DNA of 35,881 bases, taken from NCBI GenBank assembly GCA_020200155.1, contig JAIVJG010000158.1, forward strand, positions 1-35,881, given 5' to 3'. This document shows, piece after piece, positions 23,339 to 32,096 of this stretch; the stretch's first letter is position 1, and each line of letters begins with the position of its first letter. A model generated the notes under the pieces. That model was given only the letters and a program-made list of their open reading frames with translations. It searched no databases and had not been told where the DNA came from. This stretch comes from Acidobacteriota bacterium (lineage in GTDB: Bacteria; Acidobacteriota; Blastocatellia; Pyrinomonadales; Pyrinomonadaceae). Both the position numbers and the translations under genes were made by a program.

Positions 23339-24871
23339 TTACTTCGCCTTTAAAAGAGAGCTATTCAACCAGCCCTGCTCTGAGGAGCCGCCGTCCCTTT
23401 TGGGTTGCCCGTGCTCGATGATATTCACCTGATACCAGTTGCCGCTGACCTTCAGCACGCGCACGGTCGAATTGATCTCCGCCAGTCCAACAATTGCATA
23501 ACTTGCGGAAGGCCCCTCGCGCAAGTTTACATTGCTCGTCGTCACGAAATCATGGCCCACCGGCGAGGAAGAATTATCCGCCGAACGCGAACCGTTCGCG
23601 CCTGTGCGGAGGCTGCTGACGTAGCTGTGCGTGGCGTAGAGCATCCCTGCGAAAGCGGCGAGCAGTAAGAGCGCGACGAGCCAGTTGCGTGCGCGCGGCG
23701 AGAGGCGCGGTCGGCGTGGAGACGCTTGCTGCTCCGAAATTCTCTCTCCGCCGGAGACTGCGACGGCACGGTTGCCATTACTCTGTACGGCGGCGGTAGT
23801 CTCAATCTGGCTGCCCTGTTTGACGGGGACGACGATACGCTGCCGTTTAGAATTCGCCGACGGCTCGACGGCCCTCTCGAAGACGGGGGCGGGCGGAGGG
23901 TTCGCGGCGGCCAGCCTGTTATTCGCACCCGCTTGCGCCTGCGCCTCCGCGAAGTCGCCAGCGTTCTTCAGCGGGCGCGTGTGCGGAAGCATCGCGTCCT
24001 TCAAATAGCTCCAGAACTCCTCGACGGTTTGATAACGCTTTTCAGGGTTCGTGCGCGTGGCGCGCTCAAGCACCCTCAACACGTATGCTGACCAGGGTTG
24101 GCGGGCCAACTCTTCCGGCAGTTCCGTGATCGGCCTCTGCGAAAACCGGCGCGGCGCTTCGCCCGCCAGCAGCATGTAGGCCGTTTTGGCGAGCGAGTAG
24201 ATGTCTGCGGCGGGCGTGAGCTGTGCGACCGGAAGACTCAGCGATGCGGTGTCGAGCGGCCCCGTCCGCCCCATCGGATGATGCTCCGGCGCGGCGTAAA
24301 CATCCGTGCCGACGCGTGTGATTAAGCCCTCGCCGGCTTCGATTTTGGCGACGCCGAAATCAGCGATCTTGACCGTGCGCTGGTCGGCTGTCAGCAGTAG
24401 ATTCTGCGGCTTGATGTCGCGATGTATGACGCCGTGCTTGTGCGCGTGCGAGAGTCCCGCGCAGACCTGTTCGAGATAGAAGAGAGCGCCTTCGAGCGGC
24501 ATCGGGTGATGGCGGCAATATTTCTGTAGGTCGCCGCCGGAGAGGTATTCGAGCACGAGATAGTGAAAAGTGCGACCCTCCATGTCAATCGCCGTGCCGT
24601 GGCCGAGCCGGTTGATGACGTTGGGATGGCGCACGCGGTCGAGCGCGACGGCCTCGTTGCGAAAATTCTCAATCAGTGTGCGTTCGAGTTCCTGGTCGGG
24701 CGAGTCCTGTAGAAAAGAGTTGAGCGCCTTGATGACGACGGTGTGCGGCATGCCGTCGCTGGCCGAGAGGTCGCGCGCGACGTAGACCTCGGAGTAGCTG
24801 CCGCGACCGAGGCACTCAAGGATGTCGTAGCGCCCGTCGAGCCTGCATTGTTGAATCTTGAGTTCACTCAT
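23339..24871 (-). CDS. PknB-like Ser/Thr protein kinase with single membrane span and extracytoplasmic SH3b domain
   Basis: This 510-residue Hanks-type kinase has a cytosolic catalytic domain at residues 13-290: glycine loop GRGSYSEVYVARD, Lys48 in VVIK, Glu73, HRD 150-152 with KPQN, DFG 171-173, and VGTDVYAAPE. A Pro/Ala/Gln-rich juxtamembrane linker (about 300-395) ends in basic PRRPRLSPRAR. One membrane helix follows (about 397-418). Outside lies a bacterial SH3 domain (about 443-510, VTTSNVNLREGPSASYAIVG). PknB kinases of Gram-positives carry PASTA repeats there; SH3b suggests a different cell-wall ligand. Neighbours are a PP2C phosphatase 49 bases upstream and an FHA gene 35 bases downstream, all likely one operon. 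Confidence 0.93.
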   Translation of the reverse strand: MSELKIQQCRLDGRYDILECLGRGSYSEVYVARDLSASDGMPHTVVIKALNSFLQDSPDQELERTLIENFRNEAVALDRVRHPNVINRLGHGTAIDMEGRTFHYLVLEYLSGGDLQKYCRHHPMPLEGALFYLEQVCAGLSHAHKHGVIHRDIKPQNLLLTADQRTVKIADFGVAKIEAGEGLITRVGTDVYAAPEHHPMGRTGPLDTASLSLPVAQLTPAADIYSLAKTAYMLLAGEAPRRFSQRPITELPEELARQPWSAYVLRVLERATRTNPEKRYQTVEEFWSYLKDAMLPHTRPLKNAGDFAEAQAQAGANNRLAAANPPPAPVFERAVEPSANSKRQRIVVPVKQGSQIETTAAVQSNGNRAVAVSGGERISEQQASPRRPRLSPRARNWLVALLLLAAFAGMLYATHSYVSSLRTGANGSRSADNSSSPVGHDFVTTSNVNLREGPSASYAIVGLAEINSTVRVLKVSGNWYQVNIIEHGQPKRDGGSSEQGWLNSSLLKAK

Positions 24872-24920
24872 CCCGTCGTGCTTTAAGAAAACCCGTTCGT
24901 GTTTACGTCCGGCTCACCCT

Positions 24921-26492
24921 TCAAAGCGGTGATACCGCTGGGGAGGGCAGCGCGTTCGGTTGCGCTGCCCCGTCGCCGGCGTGGATCACCTCGTCGAGCG
25001 CCTTCGCGGCCTCGCGCGCTCGCGGCGCGTCGTCTGATCTTAGATGCGCGGCGACCGTCGCGAGTCGCGCGTCAATTTTTAACTGGCCGTTCCGCGCCGT
25101 AGTGTTCTCGTTAATAAGCTGGATAGACTTCTCGAATGCGCCGACCGCTTCCTGATTCTTGCCCGTCAGGAGCAGCGCCCGCCCGTAAAGATAAAGGAAT
25201 TCCGGGTCGCTCGAATTTAAGGGCTGATTATTGGTATCGGCAGCCATGCGCGAGACCTCGGCGGCGGGCGATAGGTCAACGGCGCGGCGTTTTCTCTCAT
25301 AAGACAGTTCGGCGTTCTCGGTCGCCGGGCTGGTCGAGGGCACGGGGGCATTCGTGGGAGACGCGGTCGAAGCGGTCGCATCTGGCGGGTTTTGCTTCTG
25401 CTGGTAGAGCATGCCGCCGTAGAACGCCAGAGCGGAAGCAGCCGCGATGAGGAGCAGCGTGGCGAGACCGCGTCCAGCGCCGCCGCCGCGCTTTTTGACG
25501 ACAGGACTCAAGGGCGATGCGCTCTTAGTCTCGACGCTTTGGCTGCCGTACACTGTTTGAGAGGTAGCTGTTGGGGCGTTTTCGGGAGACGTGCCGCCAT
25601 CGCCAAAAGGTCTACGCAAAGCCGGCTGTGCGACCGCGTTGCTCGCAGCAATCGTCTGCGCGTCGTCGGCGGGGGAGCGGGCACTCAGGAGCGTGGCGTC
25701 ATCGTCGAATGTCCCTGTGTCGCCGGCGGTTTGAGCGGCGCTCTGGCCGGAACGGATGACGACCGCTGTCAGGTTGTCTTCCGCCCCGCGCTCGAAACAC
25801 AATTTTTTCATCTCCGCGCAGGCGTCGTCGAGCGAAGAGGCTTGCCGCAGGACGAATGCGAGTTCTTCGTCGGGGATGTGCCGCGTGATGCCGTCGGAGC
25901 AGAGGAGAAAGATTGTGCCCGGTTCGATCTCGATGGTCTTCAAGTCCACCTCGACGGCGGACTCTGCCCCGATGGCGCGGCTGATGACGTTGCGGCTCGG
26001 ATGATTGACGGCCTGCTCCGCCGTCATCCGCCCGGCCCGGACTTCTTCTTCGACCACCGAATGATCGTCCGTCTCGCGTTGGAGCCTACCGTCGGGCGTG
26101 AAGCGATAGAGTCTTGAATCTCCGACGTGGCCGATGGTGGCGCGCAGGCCGTCGAGATGGAGCGCCACAATTGTCGTCGCCATCATCGAATACTTGGGCT
26201 GCTCGCGCGACTGCTTGTAGATGGAGGCGTTGGCGCGCTGGATGGCGATCTCCATCAGGTCTTCGGGGTCGTCGCCTTCGTTGTGCTGATGAAAAGCTCT
26301 TTCGAGAACTTCGATGGCAGTCTTCGACGCGACTTCGCCTGCCTCCGCGCCGCCCACTCCGTCTGCGACGGCGAAGATGTGGCGCTCGACATCGTTCAAA
26401 AGCGAGTCCTCGTTGAGCGGTCGTCGCTCGTTAAGCCCGCGGTCGGTGACAGCCGCCGACTCGATGCGGATTTCCGTGGAAGATTCCGTCAT
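24921..26492 (-). CDS. PP2C-family Ser/Thr phosphatase with membrane span and extracytoplasmic TPR-like domain
   Basis: This 523-residue metal-dependent phosphatase probably reverses phosphorylation by the adjacent kinase. The catalytic domain (residues 8-248) has DRGLNERRPLNEDS, VADGVGGAEAG (Asp44, Gly45), GHVGDSRLYR, LLCSDGITRHI (Asp200) and GAEDNLTAVVI (Asp239). A linker of about 90 residues with an acidic Thr motif (TFDDDATLL) follows, then one membrane helix (about 342-363). The extracytoplasmic part is Pro/Ser/Thr-rich and then TPR-like (FLYLYGRALLLTGKNQEAVG, about 431-465). ATG 26492 overlaps the SEDS gene stop (ATGA), implying coupled translation. The frame stays open upstream across the SEDS gene, but that extension is not protein-like. 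Confidence 0.93.
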   Translation of the reverse strand: MTESSTEIRIESAAVTDRGLNERRPLNEDSLLNDVERHIFAVADGVGGAEAGEVASKTAIEVLERAFHQHNEGDDPEDLMEIAIQRANASIYKQSREQPKYSMMATTIVALHLDGLRATIGHVGDSRLYRFTPDGRLQRETDDHSVVEEEVRAGRMTAEQAVNHPSRNVISRAIGAESAVEVDLKTIEIEPGTIFLLCSDGITRHIPDEELAFVLRQASSLDDACAEMKKLCFERGAEDNLTAVVIRSGQSAAQTAGDTGTFDDDATLLSARSPADDAQTIAASNAVAQPALRRPFGDGGTSPENAPTATSQTVYGSQSVETKSASPLSPVVKKRGGGAGRGLATLLLIAAASALAFYGGMLYQQKQNPPDATASTASPTNAPVPSTSPATENAELSYERKRRAVDLSPAAEVSRMAADTNNQPLNSSDPEFLYLYGRALLLTGKNQEAVGAFEKSIQLINENTTARNGQLKIDARLATVAAHLRSDDAPRAREAAKALDEVIHAGDGAAQPNALPSPAVSPL

Positions 26493-28192
26493 TGAACAGC
26501 CTCCGGAATTCTGATTTCTTCTGCGGTCTTCTTGGTGCTGGTCGCGGCAGGACGCGGTAGAGCCTCGGCGTCCTGCGCGTTCCTGTGCGAGAAGGCGAGC
26601 AGCATGCCGAGCATCGCGAAACTCGTCACCAAGCTGAAGCCGCCGTGACTGACGAAGGGCAGAGTGATGCCCGTCATCGGCAGTGCGCGCGTCGTGCCGC
26701 CGATGTTGACGATGGCTTGAAAGCCTATGAAGGCCGTCAGTCCAGCCGAGCAGAGCTTGGTGAACATATCGCGCGCTTCGAGCGACGTGCGGACGCCGGC
26801 GTTGACTAAAATGATGAGGGCGAGGATGACGATGCCGCCGCCGAACAAACCCAACTCCTCGCCGATGGCGGCGTAGATGTAGTCGGAGTCCGCGACCGGG
26901 ATCACCTCCGCGAAGCCGAGTCCCATGCCCCTGCCGCTCGTCCCGCCCGCAGCCAACCCGAAGGTGGCCTGCGCGGGTTGGAAGGCGAGGCGGTCGAACC
27001 ACACGTCAACGTTGACGCTCTTTTGCATGGCCGGACTCTCTTCGGCCATCTCGCGCATGCGCTGGTTCTTCGCCAGTTCCTCGTCGTAATCCTTCTTCCA
27101 CCAGTCAACGTCCGCCGACGGCGGGTCGAAGCCGTCGAGCCAGAGATGGAAGCGCTGCTTGATGCGCGAAGGCAGCACCTTCTGAACGGGCGCGGCAAGG
27201 GTGGCGAGCGTCGGCACTTTTTCCTGCACGTCCGTGGGGAGCGCGCCGACGATGAGGACGGCGGCGACGAGTACGATTGAGCCGACGAAGAGGAGAAGTT
27301 GCGGCCAGCGTCGAACCGCGACGAGGTAGAGCGTGACGTAGGCGCTGCTGAAGACGAGCATCTGCCCGAAATCCTTGAGCGCGAAGAAGGGGATGAAGGG
27401 AATCAGCCCCATCATCAAAAGCGGCACGACGTTTTTCGCGCGCGGCATTCCCCAGTAGGTCTGCGCCAGCTCACGGTAGTGCGCCGTCAGGATGCCCGCG
27501 AAGCCGATCAGGAAGGGAATCTTCGACGGCTCCCAAGGCGTCATGTTGCCGAGCGCCTTGCCCGCGCGCGACGTGGCGACAGCGAAGCCCAGAGGCACGA
27601 GCGTCCCCAGCACGATAATGAAGCTGTGTCGCTGCATCCACGACAGGTATTTCTCTTTGACGCACACCCAGTAGGCCAGTGCGAGCGCGAGGAAAGAGAA
27701 GAGCGGAATCAACGTGAAGCTCGAAGTCAGCAACTGTCCGACTGAGGCGTTGACGCGTTGCGTGATCTGCGGCGTCGCATCCGGCTGCGGCGCTGTCGGG
27801 TCGAGTCCCAGCATCTTTTTCTTGTCGGCGTCATAGAACTGGTTAATGTAGCGCAGACGCTGCACCTGCGCCTTCTCTGCGCGAGCGGCGGCCTTGTTGC
27901 CGAAGCCGTATTCGGGATCGCTGTAGAGGCGATACTGCACTAGCATCCCGACGGAGAACAAAAGAATGGCCGTCGTGTAGAGCGTCCAGTTGCCCTTGAA
28001 GCGCATCGTGCGCGTGAGCCAGATGACAAGCGCGAGAATGGGCACGTACATCAGCATGTCGCGCACGGCCCCGGCCACGGGCGGCTCGTAGCCGCGCAGC
28101 AGGGCGGAGCGGAACACGGCCAAGTAGCCGACGACCTCAAGGCCGATGATTAAAAGCAGTGCCAGTAGATGCGATGACGCACGGTTTTTCAT
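26489..28192 (-). CDS. SEDS-family peptidoglycan glycosyltransferase (FtsW/RodA type) with enlarged loops
   Basis: A multi-pass membrane protein of 567 residues, predicted to polymerise lipid II into glycan strands with the class B PBP encoded upstream. About ten hydrophobic segments are seen. Signatures are KDFGQML with the catalytic Asp274, DSDYIYAAIGEELGLFGG (about 435-452) and PMTGITLPFVSHGGFSLV (about 505-522). Typical FtsW/RodA proteins have 370-420 residues. The excess lies in two extracytoplasmic insertions, about 91-155 (charged, Gln/Asp/Lys-rich) and about 320-400 (DWWKKDYDEELAKNQRMREM region). Its stop overlaps the PP2C start. The pairing with a PBP suggests a RodA-like role in elongation, though FtsW is not excluded. 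Confidence 0.92.
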   Translation of the reverse strand: MKNRASSHLLALLLIIGLEVVGYLAVFRSALLRGYEPPVAGAVRDMLMYVPILALVIWLTRTMRFKGNWTLYTTAILLFSVGMLVQYRLYSDPEYGFGNKAAARAEKAQVQRLRYINQFYDADKKKMLGLDPTAPQPDATPQITQRVNASVGQLLTSSFTLIPLFSFLALALAYWVCVKEKYLSWMQRHSFIIVLGTLVPLGFAVATSRAGKALGNMTPWEPSKIPFLIGFAGILTAHYRELAQTYWGMPRAKNVVPLLMMGLIPFIPFFALKDFGQMLVFSSAYVTLYLVAVRRWPQLLLFVGSIVLVAAVLIVGALPTDVQEKVPTLATLAAPVQKVLPSRIKQRFHLWLDGFDPPSADVDWWKKDYDEELAKNQRMREMAEESPAMQKSVNVDVWFDRLAFQPAQATFGLAAGGTSGRGMGLGFAEVIPVADSDYIYAAIGEELGLFGGGIVILALIILVNAGVRTSLEARDMFTKLCSAGLTAFIGFQAIVNIGGTTRALPMTGITLPFVSHGGFSLVTSFAMLGMLLAFSHRNAQDAEALPRPAATSTKKTAEEIRIPEAVQ

Positions 28193-28274
28193 AATCAGGA
28201 AGCAAGCAAAAACATTTTAATTCTGAGCACGCGCATCGTTTGCCCACGCACCCGTTGCATCAATCTTGACGCTC

Positions 28275-30182
28275 TCACCTCTGCGGCGTCGGCGTGTTCG
28301 CGCGGCGGTTCGCCTGCGTCGTCGCCTGCCTCGGCGCGATTTGTTGCCCTGTCTGCCGCTGATTAGGCGCGGGAGACGGCGCGGGAGCGACGCCGAGCAG
28401 TCCCAACTCTCTCGCCTTCAGCACGAGCGCGGCTGCGACCGGGGCCGCCGCCTTTGCGCCGTAGCCTCCGCCTTCGATGATGACGGCAATCGCCAGTTGC
28501 GGACGATCCAGCGGAGCGATGCAGAGGAACCAACTGTCAATCCGCTTCTCCGGCGAGATCACTATCTGTTCATACTCGCGTATCGGGTTGCCCCTGCGGT
28601 CGCGCTCGATCTTCTTGACGGTCTTCGGCTCGCCGGTCTTCTGGTCATAGACGGGCACGTCCTTTTCAGCCGTCCCGGTCTTGCCGCCGGTGATGATGCC
28701 CTGCGCAGTGATAGGGGCGAAGACGCTCGTCGCCGTGCCCGAAGACCCAGCCGTGACGCGACCCATGATGCGGCGCATCTGCGCGGCGTACTCAGGCGTC
28801 GTCGCCTGCGAGAAGACGGCGGGCGGCACGTCGTATTCGATCTTCGGCTTCATCAGCTTGCCTTCCATGTTCGCGATGGCCGAAGCGGCGAGCGCCATTT
28901 GAAAGGGCGTCATCTGTCCGGCGTACCCTTGCCCGAAGCCTTCGAGCGCGAGATCGTAAGGACGTATTTTCGCGCTCGTCACGATGGTCGCCTCACGCGG
29001 GGCGAGCGCGCGCCCCACCGCCGGGCGGCTGACGTTCCAGAGTTGCGGTTCCTTGCGCCCGCGCACGGCTTCCTCCGGACTGTCATACGTGCCGATGCCG
29101 AGCAGACGCGCCTCTTCACCCAGACGCTCCGGGCCGAGCTTGACGGCCATCTGCGCGAAATACTGGTTGCATGAAACTTCGTAGGCCGTGTCAATTCCGA
29201 TGTGCCCGTGGACTTCGCCCGTGCCGCCGGAATCAAGTATCACTTTCGCGCCGGGCTGCGCGACGTAGCCGGCGGCGGTGCAGTTGAATTGCGAGTTCTG
29301 CATCCCCGCGCGAAAAGCTGCCAGCATAACGACGGTCTTGAAGGTCGAGCCGGGAATGTAGTATGCGCCGAGTGCGCGATTGACGAGCGGGTTGTCGCGC
29401 TTGTTGGCCTCCAGTTTGATCCAACTCTCCTCGTCCTGCGCTTCCTTGAGACTGTACGAAGGATTGCTGTACATCGCCAGCACCTCGCCGGTCTGCGGAT
29501 TGAGGACGACGGCAGCGCCGTGGCGTCCACGTAACTGCTCGACCGCCGTTTTCTGCAAATCGCTGTCAATCGTCAGGCGCACGTCGAGGTTCGCCGGCTG
29601 CTTGATGTCGCGCTCCATCAGAACATCGAACGCTTCGGGCGCGGCCCCGCTCTGGATGCCGAAGAGCGCGCGTTCAAGGCCGGGGTCGCCCCGATCCGAT
29701 CCGAGCAACTGCGCCATCTCCATGTCGAGCGGGTAGTCGCGAACGATCTGCCCGTTCGGCGCACGCTTGTAGAGCGCGAGCGCGCGGTCGAGACTGCCCG
29801 AACGGTCTAAAATCCAACCACGCAGGGTTGACTCGGAAAGCCTGCGGTTACGCAAATCCTTGTAGCTGAGTTCCTGAAAGCGGTCGTTGGTGTCCTCCGC
29901 GTAGCGCGCCCAGTAGACGTGAAAGCCGAAGACGGCGAGCGCCAGCAGCATGAAGACGAAGCGCAACGCCTGAAGCCCACGATTGGTCGAAGTCGCGCCC
30001 AGACGTTGACGCACTTCGGGCGGCAAGTCCGCAGGCGCGACCGCGTCCAGCGCCGAACGCCTCCGTCGCGCGCTCCGCACCAGAGAGACGGCGAGCAGCA
30101 ACGCCGTCAGCGTCAGGCCGATCATGTAAATCAGACTCAACAGCGCCGGCTGTCTTTCGGGAATCGCTTCGAGAAGAATCAT
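28275..30182 (-). CDS. Class B penicillin-binding protein (PbpA/PBP2-like transpeptidase)
   Basis: A 635-residue membrane-anchored D,D-transpeptidase that cross-links peptidoglycan. ATG 30182 is preceded by GAGGT on the minus strand; ATG 30224 would lie inside a repeat. Two N-terminal hydrophobic stretches (about 14-35 and 72-92) are unusual, since most class B PBPs have one. The dimerisation/linker region follows (GWILDRSGSLDRALAL). The transpeptidase domain has STFK 279-282 in YYIPGSTFKTVV, SCN 337-339, and KTG 501-503 in GGKTGTAEK. The C-terminus is a Pro/Gln/Arg-rich low-complexity tail. It lies 82 bases ahead of the SEDS gene, matching RodA-PBP partner pairs. Confidence 0.93.
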   Translation of the reverse strand: MILLEAIPERQPALLSLIYMIGLTLTALLLAVSLVRSARRRRSALDAVAPADLPPEVRQRLGATSTNRGLQALRFVFMLLALAVFGFHVYWARYAEDTNDRFQELSYKDLRNRRLSESTLRGWILDRSGSLDRALALYKRAPNGQIVRDYPLDMEMAQLLGSDRGDPGLERALFGIQSGAAPEAFDVLMERDIKQPANLDVRLTIDSDLQKTAVEQLRGRHGAAVVLNPQTGEVLAMYSNPSYSLKEAQDEESWIKLEANKRDNPLVNRALGAYYIPGSTFKTVVMLAAFRAGMQNSQFNCTAAGYVAQPGAKVILDSGGTGEVHGHIGIDTAYEVSCNQYFAQMAVKLGPERLGEEARLLGIGTYDSPEEAVRGRKEPQLWNVSRPAVGRALAPREATIVTSAKIRPYDLALEGFGQGYAGQMTPFQMALAASAIANMEGKLMKPKIEYDVPPAVFSQATTPEYAAQMRRIMGRVTAGSSGTATSVFAPITAQGIITGGKTGTAEKDVPVYDQKTGEPKTVKKIERDRRGNPIREYEQIVISPEKRIDSWFLCIAPLDRPQLAIAVIIEGGGYGAKAAAPVAAALVLKARELGLLGVAPAPSPAPNQRQTGQQIAPRQATTQANRRANTPTPQR

Positions 30183-30207
30183 AAATACCTCGTGATTCGC
30201 GAATCGG

Positions 30208-30251
30208 AAACCGTGAACAGACAAGGAGAGAGCTTTGTCAGTTCACGATTT
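30208..30251. repeat. Inverted repeat related to the GATT-type interspersed repeat
   Basis: Arms 30208-30224 and 30235-30251 match at 15 of 17 positions around a 10-base loop. The right arm and following bases (CACGATTTACGATTTTTGAC, 30244-30263) resemble the repeats before etfA and oppD. It fills the space between the FHA and PBP genes and overlaps the last codons of the FHA gene. Confidence 0.6.
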
Positions 30252-31080
30252 ACGATTTTTGACTCACGTTCTTTTTAAACCTTACTTCAACGTCGCCGAA
30301 GCCGATCACGTCGCCGTCTTCGATGTGGCGGGCCTCGCCGTAGGCGATGCGCCGACCGTTGACGAAAGTGCCATTGGTCGAGCCTGTGTCCGCGACGAGC
30401 AGCGTGCCCTCACGGTTCATCACGAGCGATGCGTGAATCTTTGAAACGCTCGGATGGTCGAGTTGCAGGTCGTTGTCCGAAACGCGACCGGCATTGAGGC
30501 GTTTGCCGCCGGGCCGGAACACTAGAATTTTCTCGTCCGTCCCTTTCGGCAAAGTGACGCGCGCGGCGACGCGCACTTCCGGCGAAGCCTGCGGCTTTGG
30601 CGGCGGCGGGCCGCCCTCCTCGGCGCGACGGCGTGCTTCGTCCTCTTCGCGTAATTTCTCCTCGAACTCGCCGTATGAAGGGTCAACGGCGATGCCGGTG
30701 GTGAAAATGTCAACGGTCGTTTCGACCTTGACGGGCGCGAGCGTGCGCAGGCGTTGGTCGTTGATGTAGTCAATGGCCGCCGCGAGCACTTCCGTCTCAA
30801 GTTCCTTGATGTATTCAGGCGGGGCCTCGGAGTGTGTGCCCCACTCGACCTTAAGCTTCAACAGGTGCGGCGCGAGGCGCTGGCCCTTTTCATCTTCGCG
30901 CGTGCGCTCTTCAATCAGGCGCTTCATCCGCTCGATGAGCTTTGAGGTGGTGAAGCCGCTCTGCGTGTCGGCCTCGCGTCCGAGCTTGCGATCCACGACC
31001 GACCCCATGCCTTCAAGCACGCGCCGCATCAAACGCTCGACGAGCGCCTCGTCACGCTTCTTTTCTTTATCCTTACTCAT
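30250..31080 (-). CDS. FhaA-like protein with canonical FHA domain
   Basis: A 276-residue cytosolic protein. The start ATG 31080 (MSKDKEKKRDEALVERLM) is chosen over an in-frame start at 31191, whose 37 residues are Pro/Gly-rich and not family-like. The N-terminal 145 residues resemble the FhaA_N/DUF3662 domain (LLKLKVEWGTH, ELETEVLAAAIDYINDQRLR, VDIFTTGIAVD). A charged Glu/Arg/Pro linker follows. The FHA domain (about 182-268) is complete: GRVSDNDLQL (Arg199), SVSKIHASLV (Ser213, His216) and TGSTNGTFVNG (Asn236). It is the first gene of the minus-strand cluster and may recruit phosphothreonine proteins to the PBP/SEDS machinery. The final codons and stop lie inside a repeat. Confidence 0.88.
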   Translation of the reverse strand: MSKDKEKKRDEALVERLMRRVLEGMGSVVDRKLGREADTQSGFTTSKLIERMKRLIEERTREDEKGQRLAPHLLKLKVEWGTHSEAPPEYIKELETEVLAAAIDYINDQRLRTLAPVKVETTVDIFTTGIAVDPSYGEFEEKLREEDEARRRAEEGGPPPPKPQASPEVRVAARVTLPKGTDEKILVFRPGGKRLNAGRVSDNDLQLDHPSVSKIHASLVMNREGTLLVADTGSTNGTFVNGRRIAYGEARHIEDGDVIGFGDVEVRFKKNVSQKS

Positions 31081-31286
31081 ACGCAGTCGGGGGCTTTCTC
31101 GTCCAAACCCTCCCGCGCCGGATTCGGGCGGCGGCGGGGGAATTAGAAAAAGGGGAGAATCTAAATTGCTCGGTAAAATCGCTGCCGGCATTCTAGCCGA
31201 AACCAGTCGCCGGAGAGAAGCGTCGAGCAGGACGAGGAGGAATCGGCGCGGGATGCGCTGGGGAAAAATCGAGCGCGCGTGTGGAG

Positions 31287-32090
31287 TCAGGACATGCCTC
31301 GCTGTCGCGCCGCCTCATACAGTACGACCGCCAGCGCGACGGCGGCGTTGAGGCTTTCGACCGGCTCGCGCATCGGAATTCTCACACACTCTCCGGCGGC
31401 GGCAATCTCATCCACAGTCAATCCGCCCGCTTCCGGGCCGACGATGACGGCGCGCGGCAGTGTCCAGTCAATCCCTGTGTGTACGTACGGAGCGTGCGTA
31501 GCCGTGGCGACCGTTTTGATGCCGCGCACGGCGCACCAACTGATAGCCTCGCCGAAATCCGTCCCTGTCCAGAGCGGCAGGCGAAAGGCCGAACCCATCG
31601 AGCCGCGCAATGCTCCGGGTGAAAAGAGATCGGCGGAGCCGCGTGTGGCGACTGCGGCTGTCGCGCCCGCAGCCTCCGCCGCGCGCAGCATCGCGCCCGC
31701 GTTAGAAGGATTATTGACCCCATGCATGATGACGAGAAGAGGATTGGCGACACTTTGCTCGATTACGTCCCGCCCGGTCGCGGGCCGACGCGCGAGAGCC
31801 ACGATGCCCTGAGTGGTTTTCGTGTCCGAGATGGCTTCGAGGACGTGCGCGCTGACGGGAATGATTCCTTCGGCGTGCCCGTGAAGGCTGCGAAGAAGTT
31901 GAGAGACGCGCTCATCTTTGATTCGCGCCTCCGCGCAAAATATCGTTTCGATTTCAACCTCCGCCCGCGCAGCCTCTTCGCAGAGCCGCACGCCCTCGAC
32001 GAAGATGAGTTCACAGTGCTTGCCGTCGCGCACGGCACGCGCACGCTGGACGAGTGGATTCTTACGGCTCGTGATGGTCGGCTGGTACAC
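31287..32090 (-). CDS. TrmH/SpoU-family RNA 2'-O-methyltransferase
   Basis: A 267-residue SPOUT enzyme that transfers methyl from S-adenosylmethionine to a ribose 2'-OH of rRNA or tRNA. GTG 32090 starts the protein, 6 bases after the stop of the upstream nuclease-family gene. The N-terminal substrate-binding domain (TITSRKNPLVQRARAVRDGK to about residue 105) is of the RlmB/TsnR sort. The SPOUT knot motifs are complete: motif 1 NNPSNAGAMLRAA (126-138), motif 2 IVGPEAGGLT (216-225) and motif 3 IPMREPVESLNAAVA (238-252). The exact RNA target cannot be told from sequence. It is probably co-transcribed with the gene upstream. Confidence 0.92.
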   Translation of the reverse strand: MYQPTITSRKNPLVQRARAVRDGKHCELIFVEGVRLCEEAARAEVEIETIFCAEARIKDERVSQLLRSLHGHAEGIIPVSAHVLEAISDTKTTQGIVALARRPATGRDVIEQSVANPLLVIMHGVNNPSNAGAMLRAAEAAGATAAVATRGSADLFSPGALRGSMGSAFRLPLWTGTDFGEAISWCAVRGIKTVATATHAPYVHTGIDWTLPRAVIVGPEAGGLTVDEIAAAGECVRIPMREPVESLNAAVALAVVLYEAARQRGMS

Positions 32091-32096
32091 GTCGGC

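Noticed and set aside
25392-26117. Plus-strand open frame of 241 codons opposite the PP2C gene
   Set aside because: No recognisable domain. The catalytic Asp motifs of PP2C are on the other strand.
26493-27002. In-frame upstream extension of the PP2C protein across the SEDS gene
   Set aside because: The extension is Arg/His-rich shadow sequence. ATG 26492 gives a normal PP2C N-terminus and an ATGA overlap.
28266-29174. Plus-strand open frame of 302 codons opposite the penicillin-binding protein
   Set aside because: Arg-rich and repetitive. The opposite strand carries the SxxK, SxN and KTG motifs.
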